Assembly: GCA_029204225.1 (NCBI GenBank)
Contig: MU832018.1
Span: forward strand, 27,311-91,310
DNA length: 64,000 nucleotides
Origin: Diphasiastrum complanatum
Taxonomy: Eukaryota; Streptophyta; Lycopodiopsida; Lycopodiales; Lycopodiaceae
Direction of reading: 5' to 3'
Shown here: positions 32,756-42,932 of the stretch, piece after piece
Position numbering within the stretch: position 1 is the stretch's first letter
Layout: each line of letters opens with the position of its first letter
Notes under the pieces: model-generated
The model's database searches: none
What the model saw: the letters and a program-made list of their open reading frames with translations, nothing else
What the model was told of the DNA's origin: nothing
Program-made: the position numbers and the translations under genes

Positions 32756-34612
32756 ATGGCATCGATCAACAATATACAGTCAAAGATCTGCACAATCCTT
32801 GACTTAGTTGGGTCGAACTTCCTAGCATGGAAGATGAAGACCTCTCATACTAAAGGGAGAAGGGATATTTCCCTGGGTAGATGGCACCGAAGAGATGTCT
32901 ACAACCACCGACAAAGAGCTACAAGAATGGAGAGAAAAGAACGACAAGGCAGTAGTTGTGTTGTCATCATCCATCGAAGATAGCCTAATGCTTGACCTCG
33001 CGATGCTCTCCAATGCAAGAGAGATGTGCGGTATATTGCTTACCAGATTTCAAATGAAATCACGTAGCTAGATCATGCTTCTTGAAGATCAGCTAACAAA
33101 TGTATGATGGGATGGCAAAGACCTCACCTCCTTTTTAAAAAAGATTAAGGATCTATTCCTTTCGTTACACAATGCCAGAACAAAGAATGCAGTATCAGCG
33201 GAGAAGTAGCTCACTTACCTGTTACGAGCTTTACCAAGATCTTTTCAGACAACCCGAACGTTGCTAGCAAAGGATCCAACTATGACACTCGAAAAGGCAA
33301 TGATCAAGATTCGAGAAGAAGTCGAAGGTTGTGAGCATGTTGATCACAAGGACGCTTCTAACCAAGCTCTCTATAGCAATAGGCAGTTCAATCCGAAGAG
33401 GGAGTCAGATCAAAAGCAAAATCAAGATCAGCAAATAGAAGGAGCCAGCAAAGGCAAATGGAAGAATAAAGAAAAGTCGAAACAATAGAATGGCGACAAG
33501 AAAGTATGCGTGAGATGCAAGTGCGAAGGACACACTATCTTCGTGTTGGCTAAATCCAAAGATAGAGTGTATCCATTGTCACAAGAAGGGTCATGCAGCC
33601 ATGGACTGCTACCAAAACTCAAGGAACAAGCAACCTCAAGACAAATGCAAGAATAATAATAGTTTATCCTATGTCGAAGAGCCAAAAAGCTCAAAGATGG
33701 GCGAAGAAAAGTTGAATAGTAGAAATTTGATGGCCTATTTGTGTAAAAACGTGTGTGCAGCATCAACATCTGACACACAAGAGGAAATCCTCGATTCAGG
33801 AGCAACCTCACACTTTGTTACATCAAGACAGATAATGTGTAACTTTCGGAGTGTAGGTCCATCAAGATCTATAGTTCTTGGAGACAAATTCAAAAACCAT
33901 GTGAACGGTATTGGTTTGTTGTGTCTCAACACAAACGGTAGAGACCGATGACTAGACAATGTTCTATTCATGCCCATACTGCAACAAGAATTGCTATCAG
34001 TTGCAAGGATAGCAGACACTGGGATGCGTGTGACATTTTTGAATGAAACATGCAATGTTGTTGATACCAGCACATGACTAGACGATGTTCTATTCATGCC
34101 CACACTGCAACAAGACTTGCTATCAGTAGCAAGGATAGCAGACGCTGGGATGCGTGTGACATTTTTGGAAGGAAACATGCAATGTTGTTGATACCAGCAC
34201 CAGTGTGTTGATTACTTAAGGTAGAACAAGAGGCAATCTATATCATTTGAAGGTACGCCTACTTGCAGATCAAGCACATCAAGCCCATGATTCGGCAGAT
34301 ATTCTATGGCACCAATTCGACAACCTGTGACGCGTGCATGAAAGGGAAGATGTCCTGAATACCATTCACCAGAGACTCCTATAAAATAACAAAGATTCTG
34401 GAGCTGGTACATTTGGACATCTATGGACCTTTCGATGTGATCTCGGTAGGAGGCTCGAAATACTACATCATCTTCAGTGACGATTATAGCAAGTTTGCCT
34501 ACATCATACACAACAAATCAATTTCACTCGACAAGTTCATAGAATATGTGAATTGGACAGAAATATGCACAGAAAACAAGGTGAAGCAAATCAAAACAGA
34601 TCATGGTAGAGA
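32756..34612 (+). pseudogene. Copia gag-protease-integrase start (B, part 1)
   Basis: Gag starts at the ATG at 32756 (MASINNIQSKICTILDLVGS, FLAWKMKTS), with an early frameshift, then SSIEDSLMLDLAMLSNA, stops replacing Gln near 33069 and 33207, and TLLAKDPTMTLEKAMIKI. A zinc-knuckle pair follows (CVRCKCEGH with later Cys lost by frameshift, then a CHKKGHAAMDC-type knuckle at about 33575-33610). The protease ILDSGATSHFV is at about 33790. A 126-bp tandem duplication follows (33948-34200). Pre-integrase is scrambled. The integrase core DIYGPFDVIS, FSDDYSKFAYI and QIKTDHGR is cut at 34612 by element C. Relative B2 has the same double knuckle. Confidence 0.85.
33948..34200 (+). repeat. 126-bp tandem duplication inside B
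   Basis: The segment starting ATGACTAGAC at 33948 is repeated from 34074. Both copies encode LDxVLFMPxLQQxLLSVARIA and end GTTGTTGATACCAGCAC. The second copy carries one extra base (TTTTTGGAAGG for TTTTTGAATG). 126 bases is 42 codons, so the original event kept frame. Confidence 0.9.
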
Positions 34613-35474
34613 TGATAAATTTTACAGTTTTTAGGACAATAATGATTGTACTTTACAATCATAGAGAGTTATTGGTTGCTTAATCAATGAATCTATCAAG
34701 TTCTACACATTAGATCTTGATCTAGATTCACTACACTTGGATTTAAGCAAGAGCAATGGATCAACACATCATTTTTTAGTGAGAGCGGCTTCACACGTGT
34801 GGAGTACTGTCCACTGTACGGCCTGCACCTGAAACAACAAGTACAATGATACTAGATAGCAATCATGCATAAAAATCACAAGACAAATGACTAGAAATCT
34901 CACAAAAGTGTAGAGTGCAAAAGTCTCATCAATTTTCTTAGCAAAATGATGATCCTTTTATGGATCAAGTACATCCATGAGTCTGGTACAGTCCAGCAGG
35001 CCTTCACACGTGTGAAGAGTGCCACATCACTCATATCTATCCATTTGATCCATCCTTGATCCTTATCCAATAGTTGACCTTCTAGAATATGACTAAAATC
35101 CAAAAAGCTAGTCTCCTAGAATATAGGAATATTCCCTATAAAATAGGATCTAAGGAAAATGGTCAACTCTTATCTTCTAGTACTCTATACACACATGTGA
35201 ACATCCACTTGCCATGTGGGAGCATTTACTCATGCACATGCAAGGAAAAGCTAATTTGTAGGTGACTAGTCAACTTGACTAAAAACTAGTCATTTCATGT
35301 TCACACTAACTAGAATGATACAAAATCAATTTGGATATATACAAACATGAAAAGTACATCCTTTCACACATGGGAACATGCTCCACACGTGTGAAATCAT
35401 ATCATCAACATATTCTAATGTTTGATCAATATTTACATGAACCAATGTCAAGTGAGAAGTGACAATTTTCAACA
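34613..35474 (-). repeat. 3' LTR of C
   Basis: 862 bp, starting TGATAAATTTTACAG and ending ATTTTCAACA on the plus strand. It is identical by eye to the 5' LTR at 40065-40926 (offset 5452). CACGTG palindromes lie at offsets 181, 394 and 773 from its left end, with two CACATG variants between. Confidence 0.95.
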
Positions 35475-35487
35475 CTCCTCCTCACTT

Positions 35488-38400
35488 CTAACTTGGCAAA
35501 TCTAGTGTACATCTATCTACAATTCCAAGAGCATATCTTAACTTAAAAAATGGATCTTTGGACAATGGTTTGGTTAAGATATCAGCTATGCATTCGGATG
35601 ATGGTACATGATGTAGTTGCACTTCCTTGGATTGTACCTTCTCCCTCACAAAGTGGTGAGCTATCTCAATATGCTTTGTTCTAGCATGGAAGATAAGATT
35701 TGAAGCAATTTGTTGAGAAGCTTGATTGTCACAAAATATGTAAGGGATCTCCTCGGCCTCTAGCACATGTAGTTCCATCAAGAGTCTTCTTAGCCATAAG
35801 AGCTCTTTGGTTGTTGAAGTCAATGCCTTGTACTCGGCTTCACAAGAAGATAGTGAGATTGTATCTTGCTTTTTGGAAAGCCAAGATATCACTCCTCCAC
35901 AAAGAAATGTTGCAAATGCACTAATGGACTTCCTATCCATCTTGTCACCTGCAAAATCTGAATCCGAGTAGGCTCTCAAGTGCAAGTTAGATCCTTCATA
36001 AAGTATACCAAAAAATCTAGTACTAGAAACATATCTAAGTACTCTCTTGGCACTTTTCCAATGATGAATTAAAGGAGCTTGCATACTTTGACTCAACTTG
36101 CTTACACAAAAACTTAAGTCAGGTCTAGTGATGGTTAAATAGATTAGAGAGCCTATAAGCTTCCTAAAGAGAGTGATGTCCTCAAAGGATGCTTCATCAC
36201 CTTCATTAGTTGCTTTCACAACATGCTCCATAGGGGTGTCAATCCCCTTACAATCTTTCATACCAAATCTTTCAAGAATGGAAGTAGCATACTTAGATTG
36301 ACTTATGAAAGTACAATTGCTACTTCTAGACACTTCTATCCCAAGTATAAACTTTAGGAAGCCTAGATCTACCATCTTGAACTCACTAGATAAGTCAACT
36401 TTTACTTTGCCTATGCCATCATCATCATTTCCTGTCATAATGATGTCATCAACATAAAGAACCAAAATGATGATCTTTCCTTCATTACATTTGAAATATA
36501 AAGAAGGTTCATAAGCACTTAGTACAAAGCCAAGGGAATAGAGAAAATCATGCAACCTAGAGTACCAAGCTCTAGGTGCTTGCTTCAAGCCATATAGGCT
36601 CTTCCTTAAGTAGCACACCTTTTGCTCCTCACCAATCTTGATGAAGCCCTCGGGTTGCATCATGTAGATTTCCTCTTCTAAGAAGCCATTCAAGAAGGCA
36701 TTTGTCACATCCATTTGGTAGAGATCCCATTTGAACAAAGTAGCAATGCAAATGATTAATCTAATAGTTACAAGCTTAGCTACAGGTGCAAATGTTTCTT
36801 CATAATCCAATCCTTTTATTTGAAGAAATCCCTTAGCAACAAGCCTAGCTTTGTATTTACTAATAGATCCATCTTGATTGTACTTAATTCTATAAATCCA
36901 CTTACATGCAAGTGGTTTCTTTCCTCTTGGAAGATTTACAAGATTCCAAGTATGATTTTCTTCTAATGCATCATACTCTACTTGCATTGCATCTCTCCAA
37001 ACTTTAGATTTACATGCTTCTTCAAAAGATGATGGTTCTTCAATCAATGTAGCTAAAAAAGAGTAAGAGGTAGAAGATGTAGAGCCTTCCTTTTGCTTTC
37101 CCTTGTCCACATAGGTAAGCCTTGAGGGCTCGGCCTTGCTCCTTGATGATCTTCTTGGCCCCTTTTGACTTGGATCCAAATCTCCATCCTCGGGTTTGTC
37201 ATGATCCTCCTCGGGTTTGTCAAGATCCTCCTCGGATTTGTCAAGATCTTCAATGCACAATGGGTTAGATCCATTTGACAAGCTCTTAGCAAATTGTGAC
37301 TCATCAAAAAGTACATCCTTGCTTACCTTTACTTTCTTGGATGTAGGATCATATATCCTATATCCCTTGCTATTTTCTCCATAGCCAACAAAGATTCCTT
37401 TGAAGGAGGTAGCATCTTCTTTCCTTCTAGTCTCCAAAGGAATGTGTACATAACAAGTACATCCAAAGATCTTAAAATATTTTACATTGGGTTTCTTATC
37501 AAACAAGGATTGATAAGGTGAGATCCCATCTATAGCACTACTAGGAAGTCTATTACACAAATAATTAGCACATGTTATGGCTTCTCCCCAAAATGAGATG
37601 GGAAGTGATGCATCAAGCCTCAAGGACTTTGCACACTCACATAGACTCCTATTTTTCCTCTCGGCCACCCCATTTTGTTGAGGGGTGTAGGAACAAGTGT
37701 ATTGTAACTTAATACCATTGATCTCACAAAAGTCTTTCATTTTATTGGAGGTGTACTCTCCTCCATTATCACATCTTAGTGCTTTGATAGAAGTACTAAG
37801 TTGTTTCTCTACTAGAGACTTGAACTTAATGAAAGCTTCATAAACAAGATTTTTCTTTGATAGTAACTCAATCCATGTGAATCTAGTACAATCATCTATA
37901 AAAGTTACATACATCAAGGCACCTCCATTACTTGCATGTGAAAAACTATGTACATCAGAATGTATGAGATCCAAGGGAGAGAGAGATCTTGATGAAGATT
38001 TCTTGTAAGAAGATTTGTGTGACTTTGCAAGGCCACATGCCTCACACATTTTTCCACACTTCTTGAAAGCTCTTGGTAGGCCGAGAGCTAGTTCCTTGCT
38101 TGCCATTGACTCCATAGATTGAAGATTAGGATGGCCTAATCTCTTATGCCAAAGCTCCACTTGAGTTAGCTCCTCCCTAGCCAAGTTCACACTTTCACTT
38201 GCAACATTAGCATCCAACTTGAAAAGTCTCCCTTGCTTAATGCCACTAGCTATGCACTTATCATTTTTCAAGATGGAACAAACTCCATTCTTGAAATGTA
38301 CATCTAGTCCATTGTCCATTAATTGTCCTACACTAAGCAAGTTTCTTGAAATGGTAGGAACATACAAAACATTATCTAGATCTATCCTTTTAGATGTACC

Positions 38401-39468
38401 TAAACAAAGAGGTATAGATCCTATGCCATCTATCTTGCATGCTTGATCACTAGCAGTGTATATTGACTTCTTAGAGTCATTACAAGATAGAAGAGTAGAA
38501 AAATAATGCTTGTTAAAGGACATGTGGGAACTAGCCCCACTATCTATCCACCATGTGTCTTGACTTGAAGTTGGTGTAGATGCAACCATTAAGGATGTGT
38601 TGAATCCATCCTCATATTCTTCCTCTTGAGCAATGTTCCCTTGATCTCCTTTGGCTTGTTGATTCTTCTTCAAGTAGCATTCTGAGGCAAAGTGTCCTTT
38701 CTTTCCACAAAAGAAACACTTTAGTTTTGCCTTGTTCTTCACTTTGCCTTTGGAGGTAGATCCTCCATTCTTCATCTCGGCCTCCTTGCCTTGATTTTTC
38801 TTGAATGGATTTTGCTTTTTCTTGCCTTTAGATGTAAAGTTAGCTTTCTCCTCTCCTCCATTAAGTGACATGCTATCCATTCTTGTCTTGAGGTGTAGAA
38901 GCCTACTCTCCTCGGCCACAAGAACATTGTGCAACTTTTCAATGGATGGAAGAGAGTCTTGAATGGCAAATGATTGGACTAAGTTGGTAAACTCATCACT
39001 TAGACCATTCAAAATGATTTGTACTAGTTCTTGATCTTGGATCTTCTCTCCTATTGCACTTAACTCCTTGTTAAGAGATTTGATCCTAAGAACATACTCT
39101 TGTCCACTCTCTCCACTTCCTTTCATGCTTTGGAAAACTTGATTTCTTAGCATGAGGATTCTTGAAGTATTGTTGGATTCATAAATGCTCTTTAATGAAT
39201 CCCAAGCCTCTTTGGATGAGGTACAAGAAGACACCTCTTTCAAGAGGTCATTGCATACATTTAACTTTATGCAATGTAGAGCTAATCTTGCTCTCTTCTT
39301 GTATTTGGCTTGTTCTTGGGGAGTTTGAGGCTCTTCCTCTACTCCTTGAACTATGTCATATAGATCATGGATCACTAGGAGTGATTCCATTCTCACTTTC
39401 CAAATGGAATAATTTGTGGAAGTGAGTCTCTCACTTGGTTCCATCAAATATCCACCCATGGATGACAT
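35488..39468 (-). CDS. Complete copia Gag-Pol polyprotein, 1326 residues (element C)
   Basis: One open frame, start MSSMGGYLMEPSERL at 39468, stop at 35488. Gag capsid spans about residues 10-200. A CCHC zinc knuckle CFFCGKKGHFASEC is at 251-264. The aspartic protease has DSGAS at 309-313. Integrase has His441/His446/Cys475/Cys478 and the DD35E set Asp505, Asp567, Glu603. An acidic linker repeats DLDKxEED three times at 742-764. RT has QMDVTNAFLNG with Asp920 and YVDD at 1005-1008. RNase H has Asp1169, Glu1210 and Asp1247, and ends CTLDLPS. All expected catalytic residues are present and the length is normal for plant copia. It would make the virus-like particle, process itself, copy the RNA and integrate the cDNA. 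Transcription would start in the LTR at 40065-40926. Confidence 0.97.
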   Translation of the reverse strand: MSSMGGYLMEPSERLTSTNYSIWKVRMESLLVIHDLYDIVQGVEEEPQTPQEQAKYKKRARLALHCIKLNVCNDLLKEVSSCTSSKEAWDSLKSIYESNNTSRILMLRNQVFQSMKGSGESGQEYVLRIKSLNKELSAIGEKIQDQELVQIILNGLSDEFTNLVQSFAIQDSLPSIEKLHNVLVAEESRLLHLKTRMDSMSLNGGEEKANFTSKGKKKQNPFKKNQGKEAEMKNGGSTSKGKVKNKAKLKCFFCGKKGHFASECYLKKNQQAKGDQGNIAQEEEYEDGFNTSLMVASTPTSSQDTWWIDSGASSHMSFNKHYFSTLLSCNDSKKSIYTASDQACKIDGIGSIPLCLGTSKRIDLDNVLYVPTISRNLLSVGQLMDNGLDVHFKNGVCSILKNDKCIASGIKQGRLFKLDANVASESVNLAREELTQVELWHKRLGHPNLQSMESMASKELALGLPRAFKKCGKMCEACGLAKSHKSSYKKSSSRSLSPLDLIHSDVHSFSHASNGGALMYVTFIDDCTRFTWIELLSKKNLVYEAFIKFKSLVEKQLSTSIKALRCDNGGEYTSNKMKDFCEINGIKLQYTCSYTPQQNGVAERKNRSLCECAKSLRLDASLPISFWGEAITCANYLCNRLPSSAIDGISPYQSLFDKKPNVKYFKIFGCTCYVHIPLETRRKEDATSFKGIFVGYGENSKGYRIYDPTSKKVKVSKDVLFDESQFAKSLSNGSNPLCIEDLDKSEEDLDKPEEDHDKPEDGDLDPSQKGPRRSSRSKAEPSRLTYVDKGKQKEGSTSSTSYSFLATLIEEPSSFEEACKSKVWRDAMQVEYDALEENHTWNLVNLPRGKKPLACKWIYRIKYNQDGSISKYKARLVAKGFLQIKGLDYEETFAPVAKLVTIRLIICIATLFKWDLYQMDVTNAFLNGFLEEEIYMMQPEGFIKIGEEQKVCYLRKSLYGLKQAPRAWYSRLHDFLYSLGFVLSAYEPSLYFKCNEGKIIILVLYVDDIIMTGNDDDGIGKVKVDLSSEFKMVDLGFLKFILGIEVSRSSNCTFISQSKYATSILERFGMKDCKGIDTPMEHVVKATNEGDEASFEDITLFRKLIGSLIYLTITRPDLSFCVSKLSQSMQAPLIHHWKSAKRVLRYVSSTRFFGILYEGSNLHLRAYSDSDFAGDKMDRKSISAFATFLCGGVISWLSKKQDTISLSSCEAEYKALTSTTKELLWLRRLLMELHVLEAEEIPYIFCDNQASQQIASNLIFHARTKHIEIAHHFVREKVQSKEVQLHHVPSSECIADILTKPLSKDPFFKLRYALGIVDRCTLDLPS

Positions 39469-40064
39469 TTTAGAATGAATGCTCTTTTTTAAAAATCACA
39501 AAGATTTTTGAATTTTAAAAGATCTATGAAGTGGCCTAAAGCTTACTAGAATGCCTATAGGCTTGTCTCTATCAAACTAACACACAAGCTTGAATGATAC
39601 TCAAAGATCTTACCAAAAATTTCTAGCTTTCACTCTCACAAAAAAATTGCTTTACACTTTTCTTAGAGATTTCACTTCAACTAAGGATCTGAACAAATCA
39701 GCCTCTTAGATCTGATCTTAGACTCTAAAAAGAAATGCTTCAATGATCCAAAACACTATTTGGTCATAGGCATTAGTTAGAATGAATCTAGATCAATACT
39801 ATGCTTCAAAAAGCACCAAAAATGAACTAGTATTGTGATTTTGGGACCAAAAAACACAAAGTAACTTGAATTGAAAGTTGCTGTACGGTTTCACACGTGT
39901 GAAAAGTACATACACAGCCTCCAAGTCGTTTTGATCCAAATGATTACAAGCTATCACTCTAGAAGAACTCGCCCTCACTAGTATTGGCCAAAAAACAAAT
40001 TTTGCCAATGATCTTTACAAGATTTATGATTCAATGATCACTCTCTTACTTAGCTCTGATACCA
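39469..40064 (-). promoter_or_regulatory. Leader of C with primer-binding site
   Basis: The 584-base untranslated leader lies between gag and the primer site. The primer site TGGTATCAGAGC (minus strand, 40053-40064) abuts the 5' LTR with no spacer, as in many plant copia elements primed by initiator tRNA-Met. A CACGTG palindrome (GTTTCACACGTGTGAAAAG) lies near 39890. Confidence 0.9.
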
Positions 40065-40926
40065 TGATAAATTTTACAGTTTTTAGGACAATAATGATTG
40101 TACTTTACAATCATAGAGAGTTATTGGTTGCTTAATCAATGAATCTATCAAGTTCTACACATTAGATCTTGATCTAGATTCACTACACTTGGATTTAAGC
40201 AAGAGCAATGGATCAACACATCATTTTTTAGTGAGAGCGGCTTCACACGTGTGGAGTACTGTCCACTGTACGGCCTGCACCTGAAACAACAAGTACAATG
40301 ATACTAGATAGCAATCATGCATAAAAATCACAAGACAAATGACTAGAAATCTCACAAAAGTGTAGAGTGCAAAAGTCTCATCAATTTTCTTAGCAAAATG
40401 ATGATCCTTTTATGGATCAAGTACATCCATGAGTCTGGTACAGTCCAGCAGGCCTTCACACGTGTGAAGAGTGCCACATCACTCATATCTATCCATTTGA
40501 TCCATCCTTGATCCTTATCCAATAGTTGACCTTCTAGAATATGACTAAAATCCAAAAAGCTAGTCTCCTAGAATATAGGAATATTCCCTATAAAATAGGA
40601 TCTAAGGAAAATGGTCAACTCTTATCTTCTAGTACTCTATACACACATGTGAACATCCACTTGCCATGTGGGAGCATTTACTCATGCACATGCAAGGAAA
40701 AGCTAATTTGTAGGTGACTAGTCAACTTGACTAAAAACTAGTCATTTCATGTTCACACTAACTAGAATGATACAAAATCAATTTGGATATATACAAACAT
40801 GAAAAGTACATCCTTTCACACATGGGAACATGCTCCACACGTGTGAAATCATATCATCAACATATTCTAATGTTTGATCAATATTTACATGAACCAATGT
40901 CAAGTGAGAAGTGACAATTTTCAACA
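40065..40926 (-). repeat. 5' LTR of C (promoter-bearing)
   Basis: 862 bp, no difference seen from the 3' LTR. CACGTG occurs at 40246-40251, 40459-40464 and 40838-40843, each inside the longer palindrome CACACGTGTG. CACATG variants lie near 40645 and 40818. Such G-box cores are bound by plant bHLH and bZIP factors (known); a role here is inferred. Confidence 0.95.
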
Positions 40927-41092
40927 GAGAGTACATCTCGAACTGATTCACCGATTCTACAATGATCGAGGAATCCTTCTGCATTCTACACACCACACCA
41001 CAACGGTGTGGTTGAGAGAAAGAACATAACACTCATGGAAGCTACAAGGTGCATGATGGCCTATTCGAAGGCACCAAGAGTGCTATGGGATT
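40927..41092 (+). pseudogene. Copia integrase middle (B, part 2)
   Basis: Continues directly from 34612 once C is removed: EYISN, a stop (TGA), FTDFYNDRG-like residues, then after a frameshift TPHHNGVVERKNITLMEATR, the catalytic-Glu block of copia integrase, and MMAYSKAPRVLWD. It is cut at about 41093 by A5. About 70-100 residues of the integrase end are missing between here and 42933, so A5 insertion or a later deletion removed them. Confidence 0.85.
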
Positions 41093-41690
41093 GATCAAGA
41101 TCTCTTGAAGATCCATCAAACTTGGCAAAGTCTTTTGAATAGCAATACTTTGAACAATGTTAGCATGAGCATCCAACAAGCCATTAAGAATCACTTGAAT
41201 AAGCTCTCCTTCCTTAATGCTTTCATCTATGCAAGCTAACTCATCATTCAATGCTTTCATTCTCAAAGCAAAAGTACTTGGACTTTCTTCATTCTTTTGC
41301 AAACAAGAAAAGATTTGCCTTCTTAGATTCAACACTCTAGAAGTAGACTTGGATTCATAAAGCTTCTTCAATGAGTTCCAAGCTTCCAAAGATGATGTGC
41401 ACTTACCAACTTCCTTGAGAAGCTCATTGGTAACATTCATCTTTATCATGTGTAGAGCCTTCTTGGCCCTCTTGTCATACCACAATTGATCTTGTTGTGT
41501 TGCTGGTCTCTCCTCCAAACCTACAACTACAATAATAAGTTGGTAGCAGAGTTTGAGGTGACAATATTTGACTAATAGAGAATGGTTACCGATATCCAAA
41601 ACATCATTCGTCTCAAGAAGTGACTCATCCTCACTATCCACAATGAATAGTTACTTGAGGTAAGCCTATCATTGGCTTCCAACATGACTC
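41093..41690 (-). pseudogene. Copia gag N-terminal fragment (A5)
   Basis: Reads MLEANDRLTSSNYSLW, DVLDI, VGLEERPATQQDQLWYDKR, KKALHMIKMNVTNELLKEVG, TSSLEAWNSLKKLYES and ALNDELACIDESIKEGELIQ, ending at LPSLMDLQEILI where B sequence takes over. Compared with A2, about 11 bases spanning the start codon are deleted near 41682, and about 65 bases are inserted within the DI-V-GLEE region (about 41525-41590) while keeping the frame open. It keeps Gln (CAA) at the position where A2 has the TAA stop. Confidence 0.88.
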
Positions 41691-42293
41691 CAATTTAGCA
41701 ATGACCTAATCTTCTCTCTCAACCTGCTTCAATGCACAAAGCACTCCTTTGAACAACAACAAATGCTTTTAAAAGAAACTACCAAGATTTGAAACTATTT
41801 CACAAATTCTCTTCTAGCACTTATCCAAGCAAATCAACACATAGAATCATGGAATCTTGATCAACCTATGATCTATCCTCAATCTAATGACTTTTTCCAC
41901 TTCCTAAGACTGAAACACACTCAAATGAAGTCCAGCAACCTCACTATCTAGAGATCCAATCAAAATTAGGGTTTTGACAAAATCACAAAAAATTGACTAT
42001 TCCAAATCTACATGTAAATGCTGAAAATTTGATATGCAATCTATAAGCCACCACTTAGGCTGATCCAATGATCCAAAAATCGGCCAAATCTAGTATGTGA
42101 ACTCAAAAATCAGAATTGAACAAGTATATTGACCTATTTAGTGTTTTGATCTACAAAGATCCAATCTACAAAAGCAAAAAATCCGATTTTGGTGTAGAAT
42201 CCTCTCTAGCATGCTCTAGAGTTGATATCTTCACCAAATCATTGATAGATCTGATTTCCTCCTTCATAAACTAAAACACAAGCTCTGATACCA
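41691..42293 (-). other. Leader and primer site of A5
   Basis: Non-coding, matching 13840-14218 of A2 in reverse over its right-hand part. The primer site GCTCTGATACCA (plus strand, 42282-42293) is intact. No other feature is seen. Confidence 0.8.
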
Positions 42294-42932
42294 GGTGAAA
42301 GATTTTAGATCCTTAAGATCCAATCTACTTGAAAGATCTTTGGTTAGAAAGAGAAATACACTACCAATCTCACCAATGTAGAAAAATCAGCATCTATACA
42401 CAATTTGAGATGCAAACACCAATAGAACTTTATCAAACTTGAATGAAATGATTATGTACTGTTGCTGTCCATACAAAACCAGCAAGCTACTGTATTTCAC
42501 ACGTGTGGATCCAAAAATAACAAATCTAGGTCATTCTACACATAGAATTGCAAGCAATCACCAAGATAGTGCACCAATGGATAGTAGAACCCAAGAGAAC
42601 CATGTATAAGCATGAAATGAGATAGAGAAGAGAGAAGATTGCTCTCTTCACGAGTTACATCCTTTTATAACAGGTCCAAAACCTATTTGGCCACTTGAGT
42701 TTCCCACCAAAATGCTAACCCTACCAATTTTGGGTCTAGATTCAATGTACCCAACTTATTCAAATTGAATCTACTCAAACTCGCATTCTATCTTTCCCAC
42801 ACTTTCAAGAAGTGTTTATTCAAATGAAATTTAGACTAATGAGCTTTGAAAAGTCAACTTCTAAGTCTAAAACAAGTTTTGCCAAATATGGAAATATTGC
42901 AAAATGTGATGAAACTAATTGAATCTTTCACA
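42294..42932 (-). repeat. 5' LTR of A5
   Basis: 639 bp, with ends GGTGAAAGATTTT and GAATCTTTCACA; the first base of the terminal TG is mutated. A TATA box on the minus strand (TATAAAAGG) lies at about 42662-42670. A CACGTG palindrome (ATTTCACACGTGTGGATCC) lies near 42497. B coding sequence resumes at 42933. Confidence 0.9.

Larger units (their letters stand above)
34613..40926 (-). mobile_element. Intact Ty1/copia element C
   Basis: A 6314-bp minus-strand element with two 862-bp LTRs (34613-35474 and 40065-40926), a primer site touching the 5' LTR (40053-40064), a polypurine tract touching the 3' LTR (GTGAGGAGGAG on the minus strand, about 35475-35485) and one uninterrupted polyprotein. The flanks read ...agaga / gagag..., consistent with a 4-5 bp duplication of GAGA. 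Removing the element with one GAGA restores the B integrase codons GGT AGA GAG TAC. LTR identity and the open frame point to a recent insertion. It is of the same family as C2 and, by coding similarity, E. Confidence 0.96.
41093..42932 (-). mobile_element. Truncated Ty1/copia element A5: gag start, leader, 5' LTR
   Basis: A minus-strand remnant of the A2 subfamily. The 5' LTR is 42294-42932, with a reversed primer site GCTCTGATACCA at 42282-42293 abutting it, a leader of about 600 bases and the first 190 or so codons of gag. The rest of the element is missing at the 41093 junction with B integrase. The leader matches the A2 leader closely and was used to place the A1/A2 junction. Confidence 0.88.

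Noticed and set aside
34900-35103. A 67-codon minus-strand ORF repeated identically at 40352-40555
   Set aside because: It lies inside the two LTRs of C and is identical only because the LTRs are; no protein evidence.
36000-39000. Possible host gene because of the long continuous ORF
   Set aside because: Every domain is copia Gag-Pol and it is flanked by LTRs with PBS and PPT.
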